From positions 1 through 33,621 of the forward strand of contig CANFST010000034.1 in the NCBI GenBank assembly GCA_947449695.1: a stretch of 33,621 nucleotides of DNA, given 5' to 3'. The notes beneath the pieces were generated by a model. It ran no database searches, had not been told where the DNA came from, and saw only the letters and a program-made list of their open reading frames with translations. Position numbers and translations under genes: made by a program. The DNA comes from Chitinophagales bacterium (GTDB taxonomy: Bacteria; Bacteroidota; Bacteroidia; Chitinophagales; CAIODY01). Each line of letters opens with the position of its first letter. Positions within the stretch are counted from its first letter, which is position 1. Positions 16,570 to 25,264 of the stretch are shown here, piece after piece.

Positions 16570-17007
16570 TTAGTGTTTTGTTATTCTTTTCTTCCAATAA
16601 TATTGCACAGGGTTGTCATCAACTTTGCCAGTAAAAAAATCAAACTGATAAGATGGATAATCTCTCAATCCTGCCCCAGAACAGCGCATCAGCCTGTCAG
16701 CACTCAAAGCAACACCTTTTATTAATCCAAAACGAGCGATAGCCTGCAATGAAAAATTACTGCAACTTGGCGAATGTGGGCAGCCAGATTGCCATTGCGG
16801 TGAAATAATTCGTTGATAAAAAAACAACGTTGCTCTGAATGGAAATGTAAGTGGATTATGCGAATGCAAAATTTTCGCATGATTTTCTTTAGCTAAATTA
16901 GTTGCGCTAAAATGTTGTTGCAATATGCTCAAATCTTGATTAGATTGGGCTACAAGCATTTTTAAGAAAAAAGTATTTAAAAAGGATAAAATTAAAAATA
17001 ATCTCAT
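16570..17007 (-). CDS. yidD: YidD-like membrane protein insertion efficiency factor with N-terminal extension
   Basis: A 145-residue protein. Residues ~57-125 match YidD (haemolytic domain): FRATLFFYQRIISPQ, then CPHSPSCSNFSLQAI with Cys76 and Cys82, and DRLMRCSGAG with Cys109. YidD helps YidC/Sec insert inner-membrane proteins. Classical YidD is about 70-85 residues. This one has a ~55-residue N-terminal extension that starts with a hydrophobic signal-like segment (MRLFLILSFLNTFFLKMLVA). It is not next to rnpA or yidC as usual, but heads an operon with two PGSG membrane proteins. It may be a specialised paralogue and not the housekeeping YidD. Confidence 0.85.
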   Translation of the reverse strand: MRLFLILSFLNTFFLKMLVAQSNQDLSILQQHFSATNLAKENHAKILHSHNPLTFPFRATLFFYQRIISPQWQSGCPHSPSCSNFSLQAIARFGLIKGVALSADRLMRCSGAGLRDYPSYQFDFFTGKVDDNPVQYYWKKRITKH

Positions 17008-17125
17008 TTAGAGCGCAAGTTAAGTTGTAATTTTTCAAGAAAATAAAAAAACTACACTTGAATATGTTTAAAAAAATAAAAAGGTATGATTGTTGATTTT
17101 GAATTAGTTCAACTAATTTTAAAAA

Positions 17126-18010
17126 ATGAAAAAAGCAATTTTGATATTTCAATTAGTCTTAATCTGCAATCAAATTTCTGCACAGAAAAGTGATTTGATA
17201 AAAACTTATACACCTTCAAAATATTATTCTTCATTTGAAATCGGAGGCATGTTGGGAGAAAGTCATTACTATGGAGATCTTTCAAAAGGCATTTTTCAAA
17301 TTAAGAATTTGCATAATGATTATGGTTTGTTTATCCGCTATCAACGCACAAGAAAATGGGCTGTGAAGCTGACCTACAATAAAGGCAAGTTATCTGCAGA
17401 TGATTTGTACAATAAGCCATCACTTCAACCAAGAAATTTGCGTTTTTTTTCACCTTTGCAAGAAGGAGCATTAATGATTGAATATATGTATCCTGGTTTT
17501 TCTGCTTGCCGGCAATATAATTGGTCGCCTTATTTCACTGCAGGTATAGCAGTGTTTAAGTTTCAGCCGCAAGCGGCAGGCTTTGGTGATTTGCGTTCCT
17601 TATCTACCGAGGGTGAAGGCTTACCTGAATATCCAAATTCTAAAGTTTATTCATTAACGCAAGTTAGTATCCCGTTTGGCATTGGCATTAAATTTATTCC
17701 GTTTAAAAGATTAATAATTGGGGCAGAATTATGCTTAAGGAAAACTTTTACTGATTATATTGATGATGTGAGTGGTTATTATCCATCTCCAGCAGTGCTG
17801 CTTGCTGAAAAAGGATTGATTGCAGTAAAAGCATCAAACCCAAGTAGCTATAAATTCCCTAACTACGATCCAACCAATCAAATCAGAGGAAGTGCTCAAA
17901 ATATGGATTGGTACTGCACATTTACTTTGCATATCAGTTATGCGATTTATTACGATTGTTTTAGCGAAAATCATCGTCAAAACGACGTTGGTGGATGTAA
18001 ATCATTTTAA
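17126..18010 (+). CDS. DUF6089 family outer-membrane beta-barrel protein
   Basis: A 294-residue exported protein (signal peptide MKKAILIFQLVLICNQISA, then QK). It matches DUF6089: SSFEIGGMLGESHYYGDLS near the start, YGLFIRYQRTRKWAVKL, SPYFTAGIAVFKFQPQA, VSIPFGIGIKFIPFKRLIIG and RKTFTDYIDDVSGYYP. The alternating hydrophobic strands ending on aromatic residues fit an 8-stranded or larger outer-membrane barrel. The family is typical of Bacteroidota and its function is unknown. It is transcribed divergently from the yidD operon, and its own terminator follows, so it is a single-gene unit. Confidence 0.88.
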   Translation: MKKAILIFQLVLICNQISAQKSDLIKTYTPSKYYSSFEIGGMLGESHYYGDLSKGIFQIKNLHNDYGLFIRYQRTRKWAVKLTYNKGKLSADDLYNKPSLQPRNLRFFSPLQEGALMIEYMYPGFSACRQYNWSPYFTAGIAVFKFQPQAAGFGDLRSLSTEGEGLPEYPNSKVYSLTQVSIPFGIGIKFIPFKRLIIGAELCLRKTFTDYIDDVSGYYPSPAVLLAEKGLIAVKASNPSSYKFPNYDPTNQIRGSAQNMDWYCTFTLHISYAIYYDCFSENHRQNDVGGCKSF

Positions 18011-18051
18011 AATCAAATAAATTACTGAACATTTTAGGTATTAGTACCGAT

Positions 18052-18083
18052 AAAGAAAGGCATATTCCAAGCCTTTCTTTGTG
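18052..18083 (+). terminator. Terminator of the DUF6089 gene
   Basis: AAAGAAAGGC (18052-18061) pairs perfectly with GCCTTTCTTT (18071-18080) around a 9-nt loop, about 40 bases after the stop codon. The T content of the stem end substitutes for a long T run. Confidence 0.7.
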
Positions 18084-18139
18084 TTATAAATATTTCTCAC
18101 CAAAAAAATCAAATGTTTATGACACAAAGTATTTCTATA

Positions 18140-18523
18140 ATGAAAATGGCAACAAAATTATTTTTTGTTTTTATTTTATCTGTGGGACTGATGCAAGCCA
18201 AAGCACAATCACAAACAGCTACAACTAATGGAAACTCTGAATTAGTTGCAACAATTTTGGTACCTAATGCTTTTACACCAAATGGAGACGGGGTGGATGA
18301 TGTATTTAACTTAATAATAGATGAGAATGCTGAAGTGCTTGATTTTAGAGTGTTTAACCGTTTTGGAAATCCTGTTTGGATTAGTAATAAAAATATTGGT
18401 TGGGATGGCAATTTGAATGGGTTACCTCAACCGATGGAAACTTATGTTTATTGTGCAGTTGTGCTCGATAAAATTACAGGACAGAAAGTTTATAAGAAAG
18501 GCGACGTAACATTAATTCGATAA
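18140..18523 (+). CDS. Minimal CHU_C (T9SS type B) domain protein
   Basis: A 127-residue exported protein consisting of a signal peptide (MKMATKLFFVFILSVGLM, then QAKAQ), a ~15-residue Thr/Asn linker and a single gliding-motility-associated C-terminal domain. Domain landmarks: VPNAFTPNGDGVDDVFN, VFNRFGNPVWISN, GWDGNLNGLPQPMETYVY and KKGDVTLIR at the very end. CHU_C domains normally sit at the end of very large adhesins and direct them through T9SS. Here nothing but the domain remains. An alternative ATG at 18113 adds nine residues in front of the signal. The gene lies between DUF6089 and porV with its own terminator. Confidence 0.88.
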   Translation: MKMATKLFFVFILSVGLMQAKAQSQTATTNGNSELVATILVPNAFTPNGDGVDDVFNLIIDENAEVLDFRVFNRFGNPVWISNKNIGWDGNLNGLPQPMETYVYCAVVLDKITGQKVYKKGDVTLIR

Positions 18524-18549
18524 TTTTTTCATGATTTATATTTTTGAAG

Positions 18550-18581
18550 GCAAGTTGTGATAAAACAACTTGCTTTTTTTT
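18550..18581 (+). terminator. Terminator of the CHU_C gene
   Basis: GCAAGTTGT (18550-18558) pairs perfectly with ACAACTTGC (18565-18573) and is followed by eight T, 27 bases after the stop codon. Confidence 0.88.
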
Positions 18582-18667
18582 GCAGAAGTATTTTTAACAA
18601 CTTCAGTAATAAAATAAAATACTATTTTCGCCGTTAAATAACCACATCAACAAAAAAGAAAAATAAA

Positions 18668-19861
18668 GTGAAGAAGATTTTTTTAACTACCTCATTAACT
18701 ATTTTTAGCTTGTCAATGATTTTTGCTCAATCTAAAAGTATTTCAACAAGTGACATAAATACTATTAATACAGCAGTTCCTTTTTTACGAATATCACCTG
18801 ATGCCCGTTCTGGTGCAATGGGGGATGTTGGTATTGCTTTATCACCTGATGCAAGTGCAACTTACTGGAATGCTGCTAAATTAGCTTTTATAGATAAAGA
18901 TATGGGAGCCTCGATTACGTACACTCCATGGTTAAAACAACTGGTGAATGATATTTATTTAGCGCATCTAAGTTTTTATAAAAAAGTTGATAAAAACCAA
19001 ACCATTGCAACTTCATTACGTTACTTTTCTTTGGGCTCTATAACATTTACTGATGCCTACGGAGCAACCCTATCCAATTATAATCCAAAAGAGTTTGCAT
19101 GGGATTTATCTTATGCTCGTTTGTTATCAAAACATTTATCAGTAGCCATCAGCGGAAGATTTATTTATTCAAATCTAGCTGCAGGTTTTTCTGTATCTCA
19201 AGTACAAATTACTGCAGCAAAAGGCGGAGCTGTTGATATGGGGATGTATTATAAAAAAGATGTAAAATTGGGTAAAGACATGAAAGGCTTATGGGCTTTG
19301 GGGCTGAACATTACTAATTTAGGGACAAAGATTTCGTATACTTCATCAGCTTCTAATAAAGATTATTTACCTGCAAATATTGGTATTGGCACTGCATTAA
19401 AAATGGAGTTAGATAAGTTTAATACCTTGGAATTAGCTTTAGATATTAATAAATTACTAGTTCCTACACCTAATACTGCTGATTCTACTCAGGCTTGGAA
19501 ATATTATTCGCCTTTGGAAGGTGCTATCAAATCATTTGGAGATGCACCAGGAGGCTTTAAAGAAGAGTTAAAAGAAATCTATTACTCATTTGGTGCTGAA
19601 TATTGGTATGATAAGCAATTTGCAGTTCGTACAGGAATATTTTATGAAGATGCAACTAAAGGCGGCAGATTTTATGCTACTGCTGGTGTTGGTGTTAAGT
19701 ATAATGTTTTCGGAATTAACTTTTCTTATTTAGTACCTGCTTTTCATAGTAATAAAGTTTTATCAAGAAGTCCGTTAGATAATACTTTGCGCTTTGGTTT
19801 GTTATTTGATTTTGACGCATTAAAAGCAGATTCAAAAAATGAAAAACCAGCAACGATGTAA
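18668..19861 (+). CDS. porV: Type IX secretion system outer-membrane protein PorV (LptO)
   Basis: A 397-residue FadL-like 14-stranded barrel. PorV collects cargo from the Sov/SprA translocon and hands it to the attachment complex. Recognisable features are the signal peptide (KKIFLTTSLTIFSLSMIFA), FLRISPDARSGAMGDVGIAL, DASATYWNAAKLAF, ITYTPWLKQLVNDIYLAHLS, GLWALGLNITNLGTKISYT, YLPANIGIGTAL and LRFGLLFDFDAL at the end. Length is normal for the family. The start is GTG at 18668; no ATG is available upstream in frame that would keep the signal peptide. It serves the T9SS cargo proteins in this window; other T9SS core genes (sov, porKLMN) are not present here. Confidence 0.95.
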   Translation: MKKIFLTTSLTIFSLSMIFAQSKSISTSDINTINTAVPFLRISPDARSGAMGDVGIALSPDASATYWNAAKLAFIDKDMGASITYTPWLKQLVNDIYLAHLSFYKKVDKNQTIATSLRYFSLGSITFTDAYGATLSNYNPKEFAWDLSYARLLSKHLSVAISGRFIYSNLAAGFSVSQVQITAAKGGAVDMGMYYKKDVKLGKDMKGLWALGLNITNLGTKISYTSSASNKDYLPANIGIGTALKMELDKFNTLELALDINKLLVPTPNTADSTQAWKYYSPLEGAIKSFGDAPGGFKEELKEIYYSFGAEYWYDKQFAVRTGIFYEDATKGGRFYATAGVGVKYNVFGINFSYLVPAFHSNKVLSRSPLDNTLRFGLLFDFDALKADSKNEKPATM

Positions 19862-19883
19862 AATTTTTTTCACTAAAAAAAAG

Positions 19884-19927
19884 AAAAAAGTTCAACCCAC
19901 TAAAAAAGTTTGTTGAACTTTTTTTTT
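19884..19927 (+). terminator. Terminator of porV
   Basis: AAAAAAGTTCAAC (19884-19896) pairs with GTTGAACTTTTTT (19912-19924) around a 15-nt loop and is followed by further T, about 25 bases after the stop codon. Confidence 0.88.
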
Positions 19928-19975
19928 GAAAATAATGTTGCTTCATTTTTCTAAAAAATTTAAAAATAATTTTCC

Positions 19976-20458
19976 ATGAATTTCAGAATTGGATTTGGAT
20001 ACGATGTACATCAAATGGTTGAAGGACGTGAATTGTGGCTCGGTGGTGTGAAAATAGAACACACCAAAGGCGCATTGGGGCATAGCGATGCTGATGTGAT
20101 TTTACATGCACTTTGCGATGCCATTTTAGGCGCAATGAATGTGGGTGATATTGGTAAGCATTTTCCTGATACGGATAAGCAATTCAAAAATATTGATAGC
20201 AAAATTTTGTTGAAAGGCGTTTATGAAATCATGCAAAAAAACAATTACCAAATTGGCAATGTAGATTGCACACTTACATTAGAAAAACCAAAGATAGCGC
20301 CTCATATTTCCGCTATGCAAACAGCAATTGCATCCATATTAAACACTTCCATTGAAAATATTTCAATCAAAGCAACTACTTCTGAAAAGCTTGGGTTTGT
20401 TGGCCGAGAAGAAGGTGTAGCTGCTTATGCGGTTGTTCTTGTTGAAAAGACGAACTGA
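19976..20458 (+). CDS. ispF: 2-C-methyl-D-erythritol 2,4-cyclodiphosphate synthase IspF
   Basis: A 160-residue cytosolic enzyme of the MEP isoprenoid pathway that converts CDP-ME 2-phosphate to MEcPP and CMP. Metal ligands are Asp10 and His12 in GFGYDVHQM, and His44 in DVILHALCDAILG. Other family motifs are HSDADV, GDIGKHFPDTD, the CDP-binding KPKIAPH and the ending ATTSEKLGFVGREEGVAA. Length is typical. It stands alone between porV and the sdh operon, with about 100 bases to the next gene. Confidence 0.97.
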   Translation: MNFRIGFGYDVHQMVEGRELWLGGVKIEHTKGALGHSDADVILHALCDAILGAMNVGDIGKHFPDTDKQFKNIDSKILLKGVYEIMQKNNYQIGNVDCTLTLEKPKIAPHISAMQTAIASILNTSIENISIKATTSEKLGFVGREEGVAAYAVVLVEKTN

Positions 20459-20494
20459 TTTTTTTTCTTTTTTTCAAACAACTAATAATAGTTC

Positions 20495-20525
20495 TTTGTT
20501 AAGTTGATTGTAGATTTTACATTTG
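20495..20525 (+). promoter_or_regulatory. Full Bacteroidota consensus promoter of the sdh operon
   Basis: TTTG (20495-20498), exactly 19 nt, then TACATTTG (20518-20525): a perfect match to the TTTG / TAnnTTTG sigma-ABfr consensus. The transcript should start near 20532, giving a ~26-nt leader before sdhC. This is the best promoter in the window. Confidence 0.75.
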
Positions 20526-20557
20526 CGCATTCTTCAAAAAAACTAATTTTCATTTAA

Positions 20558-21226
20558 ATGAGTTTATCAAAAAGTTTCACTTCCTCTATCGGTAAGAAAT
20601 TAGTAATGGGTATTACTGGTTTGTTTTTAATTTCTTTCTTAGTAGTTCACGTTTCTGTCAACTCCATGTTGTTTTTGAATGATGGTGGCGAATCATTTAA
20701 TGCCGCTGCGCATTTTATGAGTCACAATATTATTATCAGAATAATGGAAGTAGTATTGTTTGCTGGCTTGATTGCTCATACAGTTCAAGGATTGATGCTC
20801 ACCATGCAAAATAATTCAAAGCGTCCTGTGAAATATGCAGTGAATCCAGGAAATGCAACCAGCAAATGGTACAGTCGTTCAATGGGAATCTTAGGTTCGT
20901 TGTTATTGATGTTTTTGGTTATTCACTTGTCACATTTTTGGGTTGAAACCAAAGAAGCATTGTATTTGAATGGTGATGCGCCAATGAATTCTTATGAAGA
21001 AGTAAAAGAAACATTTTCGCAATTGTGGGTTGTTATAGTTTATGTATTGGGCGTTATTTCATTAGGATGGCATTTGATTCATGGCTTCAGCAGCGCTTTT
21101 CAAACATTAGGATTGAATCACAAAAAGTATACACCGATAATTAAAATGTTGGGTGTGGCTTTTTCTGTAATTGTTCCATTGATTTTTGCAGCAATGCCGA
21201 TTTATTTTTTTGTGATGAGTAAATGA
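20558..21226 (+). CDS. sdhC: Succinate dehydrogenase/fumarate reductase cytochrome b subunit
   Basis: A 222-residue integral membrane anchor with five transmembrane segments, the B-type (single-subunit, di-heme b) arrangement. It starts KSFTSSIGKKLVMGITGLFL. Histidines placed to ligate heme occur in VVHVS, AAHFMSHN, GLIAHTVQG, VIHLSHFW and GWHLIHGF. It links SdhAB to the menaquinone pool in the inner membrane. It is the first gene of sdhC-[four-helix bundle]-sdhA-sdhB and is preceded by a perfect promoter. Its stop codon lies only two bases before the left arm of the inverted repeat that surrounds the next gene. Confidence 0.95.
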   Translation: MSLSKSFTSSIGKKLVMGITGLFLISFLVVHVSVNSMLFLNDGGESFNAAAHFMSHNIIIRIMEVVLFAGLIAHTVQGLMLTMQNNSKRPVKYAVNPGNATSKWYSRSMGILGSLLLMFLVIHLSHFWVETKEALYLNGDAPMNSYEEVKETFSQLWVVIVYVLGVISLGWHLIHGFSSAFQTLGLNHKKYTPIIKMLGVAFSVIVPLIFAAMPIYFFVMSK

Positions 21227-21228
21227 GT

Positions 21229-21249
21229 AAATTAGAAGATTAGAAAATG
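21229..21249 (+). repeat. Left arm of 21-bp inverted repeat around the four-helix-bundle gene
   Basis: The sequence AAATTAGAAGATTAG followed by AAAATG. Its reverse complement recurs at 21643-21663 with one difference in 21 (A/G). The last three bases are the start codon of the enclosed gene, so a folded transcript would bury that AUG in the stem. Confidence 0.85.
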
Positions 21250-21612
21250 ATTGAAACAACAGACAATATCATTCTGAATAAAACAATTGAATTTTCTTTG
21301 TCAATAATTAAGTACACAGAAAGATTGGAAGAATTGAAAAGATATGTGATTGCAAAACAATTGTTGAGAGCTGGAACTTCTATTGGTGCTAATGTTCACG
21401 AGGCACAGGATGCTGAAAGTAAAGTTGATTTTATTCACAAATTAAAAATTGCAGTAAAAGAATTAAACGAAACAAAATATTGGTTGGTGCTTTGTGCAAA
21501 ATCTGAAAACTATCCAAATTGTGATTCGTTGATGGAACAAATAAAAATGGTTGAAAGAATTTTGAACAAAATAATTTCAACTGCAAAAAATAAATTGAAA
21601 CAAAATATTTAA
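21247..21612 (+). CDS. Four helix bundle protein (23S rRNA intervening-sequence protein family)
   Basis: A 121-residue all-helical protein of the S23/IVP family. Conserved positions: AKQLLRAGTSIGANVHEAQ, SKVDFIHKLKIAVKELNET and KYWLVLCAKS, with helix four ending in Lys-rich AKNKLKQNI. The founding members are encoded in intervening sequences of 23S rRNA in Leptospira and Coxiella. They form pentameric barrels related to Avd of diversity-generating retroelements, and their function is not established. Here the gene is inserted between sdhC and sdhA, an operon where it has no metabolic role. It is bounded by a 21-bp imperfect inverted repeat (21229-21249 and 21643-21663) whose left arm includes the ATG. 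Confidence 0.93.
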   Translation: MIETTDNIILNKTIEFSLSIIKYTERLEELKRYVIAKQLLRAGTSIGANVHEAQDAESKVDFIHKLKIAVKELNETKYWLVLCAKSENYPNCDSLMEQIKMVERILNKIISTAKNKLKQNI

Positions 21613-21642
21613 ACAGAAATTTGAGATAAGGATTGAAAATTT

Positions 21643-21663
21643 CATTTCCTAATCTTCTAATTT
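21643..21663 (-). repeat. Right arm of 21-bp inverted repeat around the four-helix-bundle gene
   Basis: CATTTCCTAATCTTCTAATTT, here given as CATTTC then CTAATCTTCTAATTT, is the reverse complement of the left arm with one mismatch. A further related stretch, AAATTTTCTAATT (21666-21678), sits between it and the sdhA start codon. Confidence 0.85.
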
Positions 21664-21678
21664 CCAAATTTTCTAATT

Positions 21679-23655
<1,977 letters not shown>

Positions 23656-23666
23656 TAATTCATCAT

Positions 23667-23707
23667 GCTAAGACGCAAAGAATTTTTAAAAAACTTTGTC
23701 TCTTGGC
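23667..23707. repeat. Imperfect hairpin in the sdhA-sdhB gap
   Basis: GCTAAGACGCAAAG (23667-23680) pairs with CTTTGTCTCTTGGC (23694-23707) except for two internal mismatches, with one G-U pair and a 13-nt loop. It lies inside the operon, has no T run, and so is unlikely to be a terminator. It resembles the short dispersed repeats common in intergenic Bacteroidota DNA and might mark an mRNA processing point. Confidence 0.55.
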
Positions 23708-23725
23708 TTGCTAAAAAATAAAAAC

Positions 23726-24487
23726 ATGGAACATTACAACATGAATTTAACCTTGAAAGTTTGGCGTCAAAAAAATGCAACTGCACAAGGAAATTTTGAA
23801 AATTATCAAGTAAAAAATATTTCCAGCGAAATGAGTTTTCTGGAAATGATTGATGTTTTAAACGAGCAATTAAATGCTGAAGGTGGTGAACCTATTGCGT
23901 TTGACCACGATTGTCGCGAAGGTATTTGTGGCAGTTGTAGTATGCATATTAATGGTAGAGCACATGGCCCTTGGGATGCAACGACTACTTGTCAGTTGCA
24001 CATGAGAGCATTTAAAGATGGCGATACCATCACCGTAGAACCTTGGAGAGCAGCAGCTTTTCCAGTGATTCGTGATTTGGTAGTTGACCGAAGTGCATTT
24101 GATAGAATACAACAAGCAGGTGGTTTTGTATCTGTAAATACGGGCAATGCACAGGATGCGAATTGTTTACCCATTCCAAAAGATGATGCAGATTTATCAT
24201 TTGCAGCAGCATCTTGTATCGGTTGCGGAGCTTGCGTTGCAGCTTGTAAAAATTCGAGTGCGATGTTATTCGTTTCTGCAAAAGTTTCGCAGTTTGCTTT
24301 GTTGCCACAAGGTCAACCAGAAAGAACTTCACGTGTATTAAATATGGTGGCCCAGATGGATAAAGAAGGCTTTGGAAGTTGCACGAATACTGGTGCCTGC
24401 GAAGCTGAATGTCCGAAAGAAATATCTTTGACTAACATTGCAAGGTTGAACAGAGAATATATGAAGGCAAGTTTTTTAGCGGAATAA
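23726..24487 (+). CDS. sdhB: Succinate dehydrogenase/fumarate reductase iron-sulfur subunit
   Basis: A 254-residue electron-transfer subunit between the SdhA flavin and the quinone. The [2Fe-2S] cysteines are in [14 protein letters not shown] with the fourth in TTCQLHM. The second domain carries [18 protein letters not shown] and [15 protein letters not shown] for the [4Fe-4S] and [3Fe-4S] centres. I start at the ATG at 23726 ([16 protein letters not shown]); a TTG start at 23696 would lie in the intergenic hairpin, and the ATG at 23741 is another possibility. It is the last gene of the operon; a strong terminator follows. Confidence 0.96.
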   Translation: MEHYNMNLTLKVWRQKNATAQGNFENYQVKNISSEMSFLEMIDVLNEQLNAEGGEPIAFDHDCREGICGSCSMHINGRAHGPWDATTTCQLHMRAFKDGDTITVEPWRAAAFPVIRDLVVDRSAFDRIQQAGGFVSVNTGNAQDANCLPIPKDDADLSFAAASCIGCGACVAACKNSSAMLFVSAKVSQFALLPQGQPERTSRVLNMVAQMDKEGFGSCTNTGACEAECPKEISLTNIARLNREYMKASFLAE

Positions 24488-24523
24488 AAGTGAGTTTGTA
24501 AACTGTACATAAAAATTTTTTTG

Positions 24524-24560
24524 AAAAGCGATTTACAATTAAGTAAGTCGCTTTTTTTTT
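24524..24560 (+). terminator. Terminator of the sdh operon
   Basis: AAAAGCGA (24524-24531) pairs with TCGCTTTT (24548-24555); the stem continues inward with TTAC/GTAA. It is followed by a long T run ending at 24560. Confidence 0.9.
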
Positions 24561-24584
24561 GTGATAAAGTTTTACATTTGTTTG

Positions 24585-25115
24585 TTGAAAAAAATCATTT
24601 CTATATCCTTGTTGATTATTTTGATGATGGCTACGGTTGGCTATCATCCTATGTTTGCGTTGTGGCAAAATGAAATCAAACATGAAATGAGCGAATTGAT
24701 TTTGAAAAATGATTCAAAAAAATTGCAACAATTTTCTTTTCAAATTTCCAATGGAAAAATTGTTGGCGATGTAAAATTTGAAAACGAAAATGAAGTTGTT
24801 ATCAATGGAAAATGGTTTGATATTTCATCGAAAAAAATAGAAAACGAGAAAATAATTTTATCAGTTTTGTGTGATGAATCAGAAACAGAAATTATGAATG
24901 CCGATAAATCGCAAACACTTGCTAATTCAACCATTTCAAACAATCATAATCATTCCAAGAAAAATATCTCAACACAAAATTCGATTAGTGAATTTGTGGT
25001 TGAAACTGGATTTTATTTTTCTTCTTTTAAAAATACTGTTGCTGAATATTCAATATTCAATACGCAATATTCAATATCAAAATCTTCTTTTGATTCGCCA
25101 CCACCAAAGGCATAA
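24585..25115 (+). CDS. Small exported protein of unknown function upstream of a TonB receptor
   Basis: A 176-residue protein when started at the TTG at 24585, which gives a normal signal sequence (KKIISISLLIILMMATVG). GTG at 24561 and ATG at 24624 are alternatives. A TACATTTG promoter-like box at 24573-24580 lies inside the longest frame and argues against GTG. The mature part has FSFQISNGKIVGDVKFENEN, a repeating short-strand pattern (KWFDISSKK), then a low-complexity linker with NNHNHSKK, and ends SFDSPPPKA. I do not recognise a named family. Small exported proteins of this kind often sit before metal-related TonB receptors in Bacteroidota, and the His-containing linker would suit metal binding, but this is inference. 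Confidence 0.6.
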   Translation: MKKIISISLLIILMMATVGYHPMFALWQNEIKHEMSELILKNDSKKLQQFSFQISNGKIVGDVKFENENEVVINGKWFDISSKKIENEKIILSVLCDESETEIMNADKSQTLANSTISNNHNHSKKNISTQNSISEFVVETGFYFSSFKNTVAEYSIFNTQYSISKSSFDSPPPKA

Positions 25116-25139
25116 TTAGTTTTTATTTTCTTTCAAAAC

Positions 25140-25231
25140 TGGACTAAAGTCCAACAAACGTTTTGTGGTTTCAATAACCCAGCTTTAAAATTGGGGTTAC
25201 AAAATTCAGGCAAATCAAGGGCTTTAGCCCA
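25140..25231. repeat. Dispersed ~90-bp palindromic element
   Basis: The element begins with TGGACTAAAGTCCA (25140-25153) and ends with GGGCTTTAGCCCA (25219-25231). Each is a palindrome, and the two are inverted copies of each other (consensus TGGRCTAAAGYCC). Between them lies AACCCAGCTTTAAAATT, then GGGGTT, a degenerate central hairpin. The same CTAAAG-centred palindrome occurs at 332-345. It fills the gap between the small exported protein and the TonB receptor and looks like a non-coding REP/MITE-like unit. No open frame is present. Confidence 0.7.
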
Positions 25232-25264
25232 CTATCTTTTTTACAAAAACTAATTAATCAAAAA

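Noticed and set aside
24030-24332. Minus-strand 100-codon frame
   Set aside because: It lies opposite sdhB, whose cysteine motifs and family match are unambiguous; no signal of its own.
24573-24580. TACATTTG box as promoter of the small exported protein
   Set aside because: It is an exact -7 match but would leave almost no leader before the TTG start and has no TTTG at the right distance, so it is not listed as a feature.
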